Shown piece by piece: positions 23,782 through 32,924 of a stretch of 64,000 nucleotides of DNA. This DNA is from Flavobacterium humidisoli (GTDB taxonomy: Bacteria > Bacteroidota > Bacteroidia > Flavobacteriales > Flavobacteriaceae), in NCBI RefSeq assembly GCF_023272795.1, contig NZ_CP096829.1, forward strand, positions 1,054,001 through 1,118,000. Reading direction: 5' to 3'. The translations under genes and the position numbers were made by a program. The notes under the pieces were generated by a model, which was not told the DNA's origin, made no database searches, and worked only from the letters and a program-made list of their open reading frames with translations. Each line of letters starts with the position of its first letter. The stretch's first letter is position 1.

Positions 23782-25419
23782 ATGTATCCGTATTTCAAGA
23801 AGAAATTTATTATACCAGTCGCTGCGGCGGGAATGTTATTTGTTGGAACCAGTTTTAAAGAAGATTTTTTTGAAATTGCCAAACAGATCGAGATTTTTAC
23901 GACTTTGTTTAAAGCCGTAAATACCAATTATGTTGACGAAACCAATCCGGGAGATTTGATGGATAAGGCCATAAAGAGCATGTTGGCAAGTCTAGATCCG
24001 TACACGGTTTATTTTAACGAACAAGATGTTGTCAATTTTAAAATCAATAATACCGGAGAATATACAGGAATTGGTGCTTTGATTTCTAGAAAAAAAGACC
24101 GTTTAATTGTTCGCGAGCCTTATAAAAATTATCCAGCAGACAAAGCTGGACTTAAAGCAGGTGACGAAATTATCCAGATTGGCGATGTTTTGATTGCTGA
24201 TTTTAATGATGATGCTTCTCAACTTTTAAAGGGAACAAAAAATACGAAAATCAACATCAAATATCTTCGTCAAGGAAAACCAAATACTACCGTTTTAGTT
24301 TTGGATGAAGTTGATATTAAATCGGTTCCCTTTTATGGAAAAATTGATGATAAAACGGGTTATATTGTTTTGGCCCATTTTAGCAGAAAAGCTTCTGCAG
24401 AAGTAAAAGAAGCGTTGGAAAAACTTAAAGCCGACGGTGCCAAACAAATAGTTTTGGATTTGAGAGGAAATCCTGGTGGTTTATTAAACGAAGCCATTGA
24501 TATCTGTAATTTATTTGTTCCAAAAAATGAAGTTATTGTAACAACAAAATCTAGAATTGAAAAACACAATAATACTTATAAAACACAAAAAGAGCCAGTT
24601 GATACGGAGATTCCATTGGCCATTTTAGTAAACGGAAGAAGTGCCTCGGCATCTGAAATTGTTTCTGGCGCTTTGCAGGATTTGGATCGTGCTGTTATTC
24701 TTGGAAGCAGAAGCTTTGGAAAAGGTTTGGTGCAGCGTTCTGTCGATTTAACTTACGGAACACAATTAAAAGTTACCATTTCAAGATATTACACGCCTTC
24801 AGGAAGATGTATTCAGGCTCTTGATTATGCACACAAAGATAAAAATGGTGTCGCGCAAAAAACGGATGCCAAAAACTATAATGCTTTTAAAACTAGAAAA
24901 GGCAGAACGGTTTATGACGGCGGAGGGGTTTTACCAGATATAGAATTGGAAGAAGCAAAAACCAGTGCAATTGCTACTGCTTTAATCAAAAATGATGGTG
25001 TTTTTGATTATGCAACAACATACTATTACAAAAATCCAAATTTGGGCGATAAGATTCCGACTTTGACTGATACAGATTATACTGCTTTCAAACAATATTT
25101 GAAAACTAACAAAATCACTTTTGACACAGAAACCGAAGTGGCTTTGAAAAATACTTTAGCTGCAGCTAAAAAAGAAAAAATAGACGAGACCATTACTGCC
25201 GAATATCAGCAATTGTTAAATGCTTTAGAAAAAAGCGAAACTACTTTACTGGATAAAAACCAAAAAGAGATTAAAAACATGATCTTGGAAGAATTGATTA
25301 AAAGATATCAATATCAGGAAGGTTTGTATCAGTATTACTTAAAAAACAATTCTGAAATTAAAAGAGCAGTTAGCGTATTAAATAACCAAACAGAATATAA
25401 GACGATTTTAAAAATGTAG
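23782..25419 (+). CDS. S41 family carboxy-terminal processing protease
   Basis: This is a CtpA/Prc-type serine protease that degrades or trims exported proteins in the periplasm. The 545-residue protein has an N-terminal membrane anchor/signal (about 10-25) and a PDZ domain (about residues 90-170, with GxGALIS...DKAGLKAGDEI). In the S41 domain the catalytic dyad is Ser289 in NGRSASASE and Lys314 in FGKG, with the family's 25-residue spacing. A C-terminal helical extension of about 130 residues is present. It is co-linear with the DUF4349 gene (2-base gap) and the OmpA gene (3-base gap). Confidence 0.94.
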   Translation: MYPYFKKKFIIPVAAAGMLFVGTSFKEDFFEIAKQIEIFTTLFKAVNTNYVDETNPGDLMDKAIKSMLASLDPYTVYFNEQDVVNFKINNTGEYTGIGALISRKKDRLIVREPYKNYPADKAGLKAGDEIIQIGDVLIADFNDDASQLLKGTKNTKINIKYLRQGKPNTTVLVLDEVDIKSVPFYGKIDDKTGYIVLAHFSRKASAEVKEALEKLKADGAKQIVLDLRGNPGGLLNEAIDICNLFVPKNEVIVTTKSRIEKHNNTYKTQKEPVDTEIPLAILVNGRSASASEIVSGALQDLDRAVILGSRSFGKGLVQRSVDLTYGTQLKVTISRYYTPSGRCIQALDYAHKDKNGVAQKTDAKNYNAFKTRKGRTVYDGGGVLPDIELEEAKTSAIATALIKNDGVFDYATTYYYKNPNLGDKIPTLTDTDYTAFKQYLKTNKITFDTETEVALKNTLAAAKKEKIDETITAEYQQLLNALEKSETTLLDKNQKEIKNMILEELIKRYQYQEGLYQYYLKNNSEIKRAVSVLNNQTEYKTILKM

Positions 25420-25422
25420 TGA

Positions 25423-26226
25423 ATGAAGATAACTTTAGCCTTGGTTCTTTTTTCATATTATACAGTAAACGCACAACAAAAACCTGTTGAAACTATTTAT
25501 TTTGAATTCGACAAGTATGATTTGACAGAAAAGCAAATCAGTGTGGTTTCTAACTTTATAAAAAGCATAGACACTTCTAGAGTTGAGTCTATTCAGATTT
25601 ATGGCTATTGTGATGATCGTGGAAATGATGAGTATAACTTTAGATTGTCAAACAATCGAGCCAATACCATTCAGGATCTATTGATCAAAAAAGGATTCAA
25701 TCAAAGTAAAATTGTTATTCTGGAAGGAAAAGGGCGTGTTGTCGTAAAAGCAGATACGATAGAAAATCTGTACGAAACGCGTCTCCGAAATCGGCGGGTT
25801 GACTTAATTGTTGTTAAAAAGAATAGTTTTGGAAAAGGAATTCACACTTCTTTCAAAGATAAGTTAAAAGTAGGCGATAAAGTTTGTCTAGAATCCATTT
25901 TATTTGAAATTGGAAGTGCCAAATTAACTCCCAATTCTAAAAAAGAATTGGATAAAATTGCAATAACGCTTCAAGATCATCGAAACTTAAACTTTGAAAT
26001 ACGTGGACACGTTTGCTGCACACCCGAAATTTACAGCGACGGAATTGATAAAGACACTAAAGAAAGGAGACTTTCTTGGAATCGCGCCAAAACTGTTTTC
26101 CATTATTTAATGTCCAAAAAAGTATCCAAAAGCCGCATGACCTATATTGGATGCGGCAATAAATATCCTTTAGGCCGAGGCGATAATTACGATCGGCGGG
26201 TAGAATTTGTCATTACTAAGATTTAG
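25423..26226 (+). CDS. Exported protein with two OmpA-like domains
   Basis: The 267-residue protein has a signal peptide (to VNAQ, about residue 18). Two successive peptidoglycan-binding OmpA-like domains follow. The first (about 25-130) contains FDKYDLTEKQ and DDRGNDEYNFRLSNNRA; the second (about 155-267) contains FEIGSAKLTPNSKKELD and ends DNYDRRVEFVITKI. There is no beta-barrel domain, so it is a periplasmic peptidoglycan binder rather than a porin. It follows the S41 protease by three bases. Confidence 0.88.
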   Translation: MKITLALVLFSYYTVNAQQKPVETIYFEFDKYDLTEKQISVVSNFIKSIDTSRVESIQIYGYCDDRGNDEYNFRLSNNRANTIQDLLIKKGFNQSKIVILEGKGRVVVKADTIENLYETRLRNRRVDLIVVKKNSFGKGIHTSFKDKLKVGDKVCLESILFEIGSAKLTPNSKKELDKIAITLQDHRNLNFEIRGHVCCTPEIYSDGIDKDTKERRLSWNRAKTVFHYLMSKKVSKSRMTYIGCGNKYPLGRGDNYDRRVEFVITKI

Positions 26227-26237
26227 TTTTTAAAGTC

Positions 26238-26270
26238 TCTAAGATGCTGAGTTGCTAAGATTCTAAGATT
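26238..26270. repeat. Short iterated CTAAGAT repeat
   Basis: Three variants of CTAAGATnCTGAG/CTAAGATTCTAAGAT lie in the 56-base space between two convergent genes. No hairpin terminator is evident there. Confidence 0.5.
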
Positions 26271-26282
26271 TCCTCATTTTTA

Positions 26283-26729
26283 TTATTCGAGAATCATTTC
26301 TATATGCGGAATATCATCTTCTAAATACATTTCGCTGGTTTGCACAAAACCGTGGCTTTCATAGAATTTCTTCAAATACAATTGCGCTCCTATGGTAATT
26401 TTATCTTTCCCAAAATTGGATTGAATTTGTGCAATAGCTTCTCGCATTAATTCGTGTCCCCATTTTCTGTCTCTGTAATTTTGATCTACAACGACTCTTC
26501 CGATCGAAGCATTATCGAAACTAATTCCAGCATCAAATAAGCGCGAATACGCTACGATTTTACCTTCAAATTCTCCTATAAGGTGCAATGCTTTCTTGTC
26601 TTTGCCATCAAGGTCTAAATAAACGCAATTTTGCTCCACTACAAAGATTTCACTTCGCAATCTGAGCAAATCATATAACTCATGAACCGTTAGTGCCTCA
26701 AAAGGCTTTATTTTCCATTTTAATTCCAT
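26283..26729 (-). CDS. elaA: GNAT acetyltransferase, ElaA type
   Basis: The 148-residue cytoplasmic protein belongs to the ElaA group of GNAT N-acetyltransferases, which use acetyl-CoA. Seen are the typical start WKIKPFEALTVHELYDLLRLRSEIFVVEQ, the YSRLF strand, the acetyl-CoA loop VVDQNYRDRKWGHELM, and KKFYESHGFVQTSEMYLEDDIPH at the end. An upstream ATG at 26750 is in frame, but it would add residues from the flanking repeat element, so I chose 26729. The substrate is not known. Confidence 0.9.
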   Translation of the reverse strand: MELKWKIKPFEALTVHELYDLLRLRSEIFVVEQNCVYLDLDGKDKKALHLIGEFEGKIVAYSRLFDAGISFDNASIGRVVVDQNYRDRKWGHELMREAIAQIQSNFGKDKITIGAQLYLKKFYESHGFVQTSEMYLEDDIPHIEMILE

Positions 26730-26740
26730 TATTCTACTTT

Positions 26741-26855
26741 TTGCCACCAAGGCATGAAGGCGCTAAGTTATATTTTAAAATATAAAAGCACAAAGTTAAA
26801 TTTCAGATAGATTTGAAAAAACTTTGCGCCTTTGTTGCTTTGTCACTTTGTTTCT
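26741..26855. repeat. Long imperfect inverted repeat with CAAGGCG / CGCCTTTG words
   Basis: The left arm (about 26745-26770) contains CCACCAAGGCATGAAGGCGC. The right arm (about 26820-26850) contains CTTTGCGCCTTTGTTGC. The right arm's complement matches the left over most of about 22 bases. An A/T palindrome TATTTTAAAATA lies between. It separates the ElaA-type gene from the upstream DUF1579 gene on the same strand. Confidence 0.65.
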
Positions 26856-26863
26856 ATAGAAAA

Positions 26864-27505
26864 CTACTTCTTCGTCATTACGATTTCCATGCTTTTATAT
26901 TCTGTTCCATTTTTTGTATCGTACATTTCCATTTTTCGTGTTTTAGCATCTACGATAGTGTAAACTTCTCTGTACTTTGTATTTTTTGCTGTTACTGGAT
27001 CGGCCATTTCTCCGTCAAATTCTATACTCTTGGCACTTTCATTATACTTTCCTCTGCCTATCATCATCCCAGTTCCCATATTATCAATAAATGTAGAGAT
27101 GTATTCTTTACTCGCATTATTATAGCCTACTGTGCCTTTACCATCAAATGGCTGTCCCATCATAGTTCCTTTGTAAGTTGCCTCTTGAAAACGTCCGCCT
27201 AATATCATTTTGATTTCGGCTACACAAGTTTCTTTTTCAGGTTTTGCGTTTGCATCCGACCAAAATGTCATATCGCAGTTCCAAGTTCCAACTTCATCAG
27301 CCAGTATTTTATGTGGATTTCCTGGTGTTGCATATTCTTGCCAGGCTTTCATCTGCGCCGCAGAATCTAATGGCGCTTCAGCAACTGGTTCTTCTGTTTT
27401 AATAGAATCTGTCGCCGTTGTAGGCGTGGCTTCTTCCTTCACTTCTTTTTTACAAGAAATAAAACATAAGGTTATTATTGCTAAGGTTGCGGTTAATTTT
27501 TTCAT
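26864..27505 (-). CDS. DUF1579 lipoprotein
   Basis: The 213-residue protein has a lipobox (CFISCKK, lipidated cysteine about 18), then a Thr/Glu/Pro-rich linker to about residue 50. The DUF1579 domain begins HKILADEVGTWNCDMTFW and includes GGRFQEATYKGTMMGQPFDGKGTVGYNN. It is exported and membrane-anchored; its biochemical role is unknown. The same family occurs widely in Bacteroidota. It appears to be transcribed alone or with the downstream acetyltransferase. Confidence 0.85.
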   Translation of the reverse strand: MKKLTATLAIITLCFISCKKEVKEEATPTTATDSIKTEEPVAEAPLDSAAQMKAWQEYATPGNPHKILADEVGTWNCDMTFWSDANAKPEKETCVAEIKMILGGRFQEATYKGTMMGQPFDGKGTVGYNNASKEYISTFIDNMGTGMMIGRGKYNESAKSIEFDGEMADPVTAKNTKYREVYTIVDAKTRKMEMYDTKNGTEYKSMEIVMTKK

Positions 27506-27555
27506 AACTAATTGTTTTTATGTTTGTTATGAATAAAAGTACGAAAAATTTTGTT

Positions 27556-27628
27556 ACAAGTTTAAAGTTTCAAATTTCACGTTTACACGCTGAAAGAATT
27601 GAAACTCAAAGAACTTGAAACATGAAAC
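27556..27628. repeat. Inverted repeat of GTTTCA / TGAAAC words
   Basis: The left arm (27556-27583) iterates GTTTCA and AAGTTT. The right arm (27600-27628) iterates TGAAAC, ACTTGAAAC and ATGAAAC. The arms can pair imperfectly around a short spacer. It lies between the DUF1579 and DUF4837 genes. Confidence 0.6.
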
Positions 27629-27635
27629 AAAAAAC

Positions 27636-28604
27636 CTATCGTTTGTCTATTTTGACTGTTTTAATAATGGCTTCAAGTTCTAGCATTAGATCGCGTTCTT
27701 GATGTGAGGGCGAATAAGAGAATCCTTCAATAACCAAAACACGATTAAAGGTTGGGTCTATAATTGCATAATTGATAAATGGTCCTGTCATGAAATCATT
27801 TTTCAATTCCCATGTTCCTTTTGTTTCGAAGGCTTCTTTATTGTCCAATATTATTTTTGAGAAATAGGGTGCATAAGCTTCACTGGTAATCATTTGTGTA
27901 TTGGGTTCACGGCCCTGAATGTATTTACCTATTGAATCACGCATTTTGACAATAGCATTTACAACGTCTTTTTTCTTCTTGAAATTATATAGCGGAATCT
28001 GATAAATTAACAGACTAGTATTACCACTTATAATTTCCTTCTTAAGCCAGATGAATTTCTTTTTATGCAACATGTATTCATATCCTGTCGGGATTTGAAT
28101 ATTGATGTGAAACTTGTTCTTAATAATCGCTTTATTTAACAATGAAGCACTGTTATCTTCTTGAATTTTCTGAATTTCGGCATCGTGAATAATTTTGATT
28201 ATTTGCGGTGCGTTCAATTCTAGACTGCATATAATATCGTCTACCGATTTTCCGTAAATGCGAAAGGTATTGTGAGGAAGAGTTTTGCTTCGAATGATTT
28301 CGAATTTCTCTGCGTTTGTTTTTTTAACTACAATGATGCTTCGGCTATCTGTAACAAAACCTTCAAGCAACCTAGCAGGATATTGATTAATGGTAAAAAG
28401 CGGTTCTTCTTGAGTAAGTCCAAGAACCGGTGAGGCAAATTTATTTCTAATACTATCGCCTACTTCTCCGTACCACAACTGATCATCAATTATGACCGAT
28501 ATGGTATTGGTTTTTCCAGAAACTGTTTCGCTTTGTTTTTCACTCTTGAAACAAGAAGTCAGGAAAAATGGAACTAATAGCAATAAAAAATGGGTTTTAT
28601 TCAT
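27636..28604 (-). CDS. DUF4837 lipoprotein
   Basis: The 322-residue protein has a lipoprotein signal (FLTSCFKSE, lipidated cysteine about 18). The mature part resembles the Bacteroidota DUF4837 family: NTISVIIDDQLWYGEVGDSIRNKF near the start, LFTINQYPARLLEGFV, a Lys-rich central part, and NYAIIDPTFNRVLVIEGFSYSP near the end. Function unknown. It is encoded directly downstream of the lytic transglycosylase gene on the same strand, a setting that suggests a cell-envelope role. Confidence 0.85.
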   Translation of the reverse strand: MNKTHFLLLLVPFFLTSCFKSEKQSETVSGKTNTISVIIDDQLWYGEVGDSIRNKFASPVLGLTQEEPLFTINQYPARLLEGFVTDSRSIIVVKKTNAEKFEIIRSKTLPHNTFRIYGKSVDDIICSLELNAPQIIKIIHDAEIQKIQEDNSASLLNKAIIKNKFHINIQIPTGYEYMLHKKKFIWLKKEIISGNTSLLIYQIPLYNFKKKKDVVNAIVKMRDSIGKYIQGREPNTQMITSEAYAPYFSKIILDNKEAFETKGTWELKNDFMTGPFINYAIIDPTFNRVLVIEGFSYSPSHQERDLMLELEAIIKTVKIDKR

Positions 28605-28628
28605 TTTTTTAATTTATGAAATAAAACC

Positions 28629-28636
28629 CAAATTTA
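28629..28636 (-). promoter_or_regulatory. Promoter -7 element of the DUF4837 gene
   Basis: Read on the minus strand this is TAAATTTG, a TAnnTTTG match about 25 bases upstream of the start. It suggests separate transcription in addition to any read-through from the transglycosylase gene. Confidence 0.4.
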
Positions 28637-28650
28637 ATAAGATTTTTCTA

Positions 28651-30468
28651 TTATCCGTTTATTTTAAGTTTCATTCCCGGTTTAATATCTTCATCTTTAA
28701 TGCCATTCCATTTTTTAATATCTGAAATTGTTACTCCAGGATATTTTTTAGAAATGCTGTATAAAGAATCTCCTTTTTTAACGTAATAATCTTCACTAAC
28801 GTTTTTAGAAGGTGCTTTTTTCTTGAATGTATCAACCGAGTTTGATGCAATTGCTGTTGAAGCCGGCTCTTCTATAACTATTGCTGCTTTAGAAATAATA
28901 AGTGTTTTTCCTAAACCAATGTTATTTGAAGTTAAATCGTTAAGTTCTTTTAACTCCGCAATAGTCGTACCGAATTTCTTTGCAATGCTACCTAAATTGT
29001 CGCCAGCAACTACAACATAGTCCATATCGACAGCTGTTTTCTCTTTATTTTCAGCAGATGCGATTGCTTCTTCTTTTTTATCTACAATTGCATTTGCTTT
29101 AATAGCTGAAGGTGAAGACTCTTCAGGTTTAATTTTTAAACTTCTGCCAATTGCAACTGCATTTGTTTTTAAATTATTCCATTTTTTAATCTCGCCAATG
29201 CTCACATTATACTTGGAAGCGATTGCACCTAAATTATCTCCTTTTCTAACTTTATAAAATTCGAAATCTCCATTATCAATAGCCGCAGGTTTAACTGTTG
29301 CTGGTTTTGCTTTCGGAGCATATTTTACAGCTAATCTAGAAGAGGTCGATCTAAATTCTGTATTGTGTTTTACGTAAGCATAAATTTGCTCTTCGTTTGA
29401 TACAAAAGTTGCTACTTTATCTTTTGGAAGTCTGATAAAATGCTGTTCTCCTTGATAAAAAGGAACAACTCCCATTTTGTATGACGGATTTAAAAGCTGA
29501 ATTTGTGATTGTGGCATGTCTAACAAATCGGCAATCTGTTTGAAAGACATTTGATTTTTGATTGCTACAGTATCTGTTTCAAAGTTTTTAACCACAGCTC
29601 TTTCCGGATTGATTCCGTGTTCTTTGTGGTATTCAAAAAGGTACATTGTGGCTAAGAAAGCGGGTACGTAACCTTGAGTTTCTTTTGGAAGATAATTACG
29701 AATGTCCCAGTATTTTGTTTTTCCGCCAGAACGACGAATCGCTTTGGTAACATTTCCTGGACCTGAGTTGTAAGAAGCTAAAACCAGTTCCCAGTCGCCA
29801 AAAATATTGAACATTTTGGTCATGTACTCAGACGCTGCAGCCGTAGCTTTAAGAGGATCACTTCTTTCGTCGATATAAGAATCGATTTTTAAAGCGTATT
29901 GTTTTCCGGTTCCGTACATAAACTGCCAAAGTCCCGTAGCGCCCATTTTAGAAACTGCTTTAGGATTTAAAGCAGATTCTACAACGGCTAAATATTTTAT
30001 TTCCAAAGGAACATTTTGTTTGGCAAAAGCATCCTCGAACATTGGGAAATAATATTCTGATAAAGCCATTAATCGAGAAAACGATTTTTTACGGTTCTTA
30101 AGAAATGACTTTATTATATTTTCTAAACCTTGATTGTATTGTATCTCAAAAGGTGATTTCTGATTCATTGCCGCCAAACGCTGTTTTAGCAGTTCGGTTG
30201 GGAGTTCTTCATCAACAGTAACATCTTTGTTAATGGTTTGAATGTCTTTGGTCAGATCATCATAAATATCTAGACTTACTAATTCATTCATCCAAAGACT
30301 GTCTACTTTTGTAGCTAAATGGTCTTTTTTGAATGTGCTTTTAATAGAGTCTAAATATGAAAGCTTAACCTCTGGCTTCAGTTCTAAATCTGCCTTTGCC
30401 GTTTCCTGTGCACAGACAGCTAACGAAAAGAAAGCGGAAACCACTAATGATAATTTTTTTACAATCAT
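28651..30468 (-). CDS. mltD: Membrane-bound lytic transglycosylase with three LysM domains
   Basis: The enzyme cleaves peptidoglycan glycan strands to 1,6-anhydro-muropeptides. The 605-residue protein has a signal peptide (to VCAQ, about 21), a helical N-terminal region, and a family-1 lytic transglycosylase domain with catalytic Glu164 in VVESALNPKAVSK, GATGLWQFM and LASYNSGPGNV. Three LysM peptidoglycan-binding domains follow (about 399-443, 483-526, 561-605). The domain order is that of MltD. No lipobox is evident, unlike E. coli MltD. Confidence 0.94.
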   Translation of the reverse strand: MIVKKLSLVVSAFFSLAVCAQETAKADLELKPEVKLSYLDSIKSTFKKDHLATKVDSLWMNELVSLDIYDDLTKDIQTINKDVTVDEELPTELLKQRLAAMNQKSPFEIQYNQGLENIIKSFLKNRKKSFSRLMALSEYYFPMFEDAFAKQNVPLEIKYLAVVESALNPKAVSKMGATGLWQFMYGTGKQYALKIDSYIDERSDPLKATAAASEYMTKMFNIFGDWELVLASYNSGPGNVTKAIRRSGGKTKYWDIRNYLPKETQGYVPAFLATMYLFEYHKEHGINPERAVVKNFETDTVAIKNQMSFKQIADLLDMPQSQIQLLNPSYKMGVVPFYQGEQHFIRLPKDKVATFVSNEEQIYAYVKHNTEFRSTSSRLAVKYAPKAKPATVKPAAIDNGDFEFYKVRKGDNLGAIASKYNVSIGEIKKWNNLKTNAVAIGRSLKIKPEESSPSAIKANAIVDKKEEAIASAENKEKTAVDMDYVVVAGDNLGSIAKKFGTTIAELKELNDLTSNNIGLGKTLIISKAAIVIEEPASTAIASNSVDTFKKKAPSKNVSEDYYVKKGDSLYSISKKYPGVTISDIKKWNGIKDEDIKPGMKLKING

Positions 30469-30522
30469 ATAACATTATTTTAAAATTCTGTAATTCAATC
30501 TATTACAAGAGTTGTATTTTTG

Positions 30523-30530
30523 CAAATCTA
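30523..30530 (-). promoter_or_regulatory. Promoter -7 element of the lytic transglycosylase gene
   Basis: Minus-strand TAGATTTG followed by CA fits TAnnTTTGC and lies 55 bases before the start codon. Confidence 0.45.
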
Positions 30531-30578
30531 AGCCCTTTATTGAAGAAAACTGTTTAAAAAAATGTTAATTGTGATATT

Positions 30579-31766
30579 TTAGTCTAAAATCGCAGCGATT
30601 CCAGGTAAAATTTTTCCCTCTAACATCTCAAGCATTGCCCCGCCACCAGTAGAAACGTAGCTCATTTTGTCTTCAAATCCGAACTGTTTTACTGCTGCAA
30701 CAGAATCTCCACCACCAACTAATGAAAATGCTCCATTTTGGGTAGCTTCTGCGATATAATCTCCTAATGCAATTGTTCCTTTAGAGAAAGTTTCCATTTC
30801 AAAAACTCCTAATGGACCATTCCAAAGAATTGTTTTTGACTCTAAAATAACTTTTTTGAAGTTCTCTAAAGATTTTGGACCTGCATCTAAACCTTGCCAA
30901 CCATCAGGAATTGCAGTTACGTCTACAACCTGAGTATTTGCATTATTTGAGAAATCGTCTGCAGCAATAACATCAACAGGAATATGTACCTGAACTCCTT
31001 TTTCTTTTGCTAATCTTAAAATTTCAAGAGCCAAATCTAATTTGTCGTCTTCGCAGATAGACTCACCGATTTTTCCTCCTTGAGCTTTAATGAAAGTAAA
31101 AGTCATTCCTCCTCCAATAATCATGTGATCTACTTTATCTAAGATATTTTCGATAACGGTGATTTTAGAAGATACTTTAGAACCTCCAAGAACAGCAGTT
31201 ACAGGTTTTTCACTGTTTTTAAGAACTTTATTTAAACTGTCAATTTCTTTTGCCAATAATGTTCCGAAACATTTTTTGTCTTCAAAGAATTGTGCAATAA
31301 TTGTAGTAGATGCGTGCGCTCTGTGAGCAGTACCAAATGCATCGTTTACATAAATATCTCCAAGAGAAGCTAATTCTTTAGCGAAAGCTACATCTCCTGC
31401 TTCTTCTTCAGCGTGGAAACGTAAATTTTCTAATAAAAGAACTTCGCCTGGTTTTAAATCTTTTGCTGCAGTTTGAGCTGGTTCTCCAACGCAGTTTTCA
31501 GCAAATTTTACTTGAACTCCTAAAATTTCAGAAGCTGTTTTTAAGATATGTTTTAGAGAGTATTTCTCTTCTGCTCCTTTTGGTCTTCCAAGGTGCGACA
31601 TTAAAATCACACTTCCGCCTTGAGCTAAAATAGCATCAATTGTTGGCTTTGCTGCTTCAATACGTGTTGTATCTGTTACATTAAAATTCTCATCCAATGG
31701 CACGTTGAAGTCAACACGGATAATTGCTTTTTTATTTTTAAAATCGAAATCGTTTAAAGTTTTCAT
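30579..31766 (-). CDS. pgk: Phosphoglycerate kinase
   Basis: Pgk transfers phosphate from 1,3-bisphosphoglycerate to ADP in glycolysis. The 395-residue length is normal. Seen are the N-terminal [43 protein letters not shown], the hinge [16 protein letters not shown], and the nucleotide-binding [13 protein letters not shown] near the end. It lies 110 bases upstream of the lytic transglycosylase gene on the same strand. It is probably a separate transcript with its own promoter. Confidence 0.97.
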   Translation of the reverse strand: MKTLNDFDFKNKKAIIRVDFNVPLDENFNVTDTTRIEAAKPTIDAILAQGGSVILMSHLGRPKGAEEKYSLKHILKTASEILGVQVKFAENCVGEPAQTAAKDLKPGEVLLLENLRFHAEEEAGDVAFAKELASLGDIYVNDAFGTAHRAHASTTIIAQFFEDKKCFGTLLAKEIDSLNKVLKNSEKPVTAVLGGSKVSSKITVIENILDKVDHMIIGGGMTFTFIKAQGGKIGESICEDDKLDLALEILRLAKEKGVQVHIPVDVIAADDFSNNANTQVVDVTAIPDGWQGLDAGPKSLENFKKVILESKTILWNGPLGVFEMETFSKGTIALGDYIAEATQNGAFSLVGGGDSVAAVKQFGFEDKMSYVSTGGGAMLEMLEGKILPGIAAILD

Positions 31767-31798
31767 CTGCTAATTTTTTTAATTTTTTGAAAGAATAA

Positions 31799-31806
31799 CA
31801 AATATA
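31799..31806 (-). promoter_or_regulatory. Promoter -7 element of pgk
   Basis: Minus-strand TATATTTG matches TAnnTTTG 32 bases before the pgk start. Confidence 0.5.
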
Positions 31807-31924
31807 GAACTTTTACAGTAGTCTAAATTTCAAAAAAGCAAAAATAATCCATTAATAAAAACGAAAACGTTGTAAATTATGAAAACAAACAAAATAATTC
31901 TCAAAAATGATAAAAATTACTTGT

Positions 31925-32881
31925 CTAATCGTGAACTGGACTTTGTGTACAAGGACAGTTACTGATAGATTGTAAGAAATCGAATCCAATGGTGATGGAA
32001 TGAGTTCCTGTGTTATACGTTCCAAGTCCGTTAAACATTAACTGATAAGAGTATGCAAAATAGAATTTAGATTTCATAAAACCGGCCATTGGTCCCATTG
32101 CCAAAGGTTTTGGGAACTGGTCATTTAAGAAACGGTAAGACACTCCAATCCAATAGTAATCTTCGTAACGATTGTAACGTCTGTATTTGAAGTTAAAATC
32201 GGTTGTCGAACGCTGGTCATTTGCAAAGTACTGTAAGAAAACCGATGGTTCGTATTCGATACGTCTGTTTTCACCATCTTTAAAAGTGAATCCAGAATAT
32301 ACCTGAAAGTTCGATAAAAGATCTGGTTCGTTTGTTCTTTCAAGACTAATATTCTTTTTCAATACGTTATTGGCATTGAAACTAAAATAAAATCCTCTGT
32401 TACGATACAAGGCACTAAGATCAAAGTTGTTGTTAGATGTACGACGATCGTCTGTTATCCCTCCGTCAGTCCCCGTAAAATTGTTGGTTTCTAAACGAAA
32501 AGTATTGATGTTATACGAAATACCAAATGAAAGGTATTGTTCTGTACGATAATCTAAGATCAAGTGGTGCGCAAATGAAACTTTGGCTCCTGTTTGTCTT
32601 GTATTACCATTGCTATCATTATACAATGACAAACCAACTCCAGAACGATCTAAAACACGAAAATCTGCATACAATGACTGGTTATCTGGTGCGTCTTTAA
32701 TTCCGACCCACTGTGTTAAACCATTGGCTCTAATACGGAGATTATCTCCAATACCAGCATAAGCAGGAGAAAGAATAAAAGGGTTATCAGCTAAATACTG
32801 GGTAAACACCGGTAGGTTTAACTCTTGGCTGTAACTTGTTGTTACAGCCATGAGTACTAAGGATAAAATAAGCTTTTTCAT
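31925..32881 (-). CDS. sprF: SprF, PorP/SprF-family outer membrane protein
   Basis: SprF is an outer-membrane protein of the PorP/SprF family needed in F. johnsoniae for secretion of the adhesin SprB by the type IX system. The 318-residue protein has a signal peptide (to TTSYSQ) and the family hallmark FTQYLADNPFILSPAYAGI, then barrel strands to the end (TGTHSITIGFDF). The frame is open from 32977, but the ATG at 32881 gives a clean signal peptide. It follows sprB by 43 bases and is the last gene of the operon. I see no clear intrinsic terminator in 31767-31924. Confidence 0.92.
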   Translation of the reverse strand: MKKLILSLVLMAVTTSYSQELNLPVFTQYLADNPFILSPAYAGIGDNLRIRANGLTQWVGIKDAPDNQSLYADFRVLDRSGVGLSLYNDSNGNTRQTGAKVSFAHHLILDYRTEQYLSFGISYNINTFRLETNNFTGTDGGITDDRRTSNNNFDLSALYRNRGFYFSFNANNVLKKNISLERTNEPDLLSNFQVYSGFTFKDGENRRIEYEPSVFLQYFANDQRSTTDFNFKYRRYNRYEDYYWIGVSYRFLNDQFPKPLAMGPMAGFMKSKFYFAYSYQLMFNGLGTYNTGTHSITIGFDFLQSISNCPCTQSPVHD

Positions 32882-32924
32882 TGTAATAATATTTTTAGAT
32901 AACATCATTGGGGCTATAATTTTG

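Noticed and set aside
26813..27202. 129-residue plus-strand ORF rich in Cys, Phe and His
   Set aside because: Overlaps the DUF1579 lipoprotein gene in antisense, and starts in the repeat element.
30515..30522. Plus-strand TATTTTTG as a promoter
   Set aside because: No plus-strand gene follows; all genes from here to 59 kb are on the minus strand.
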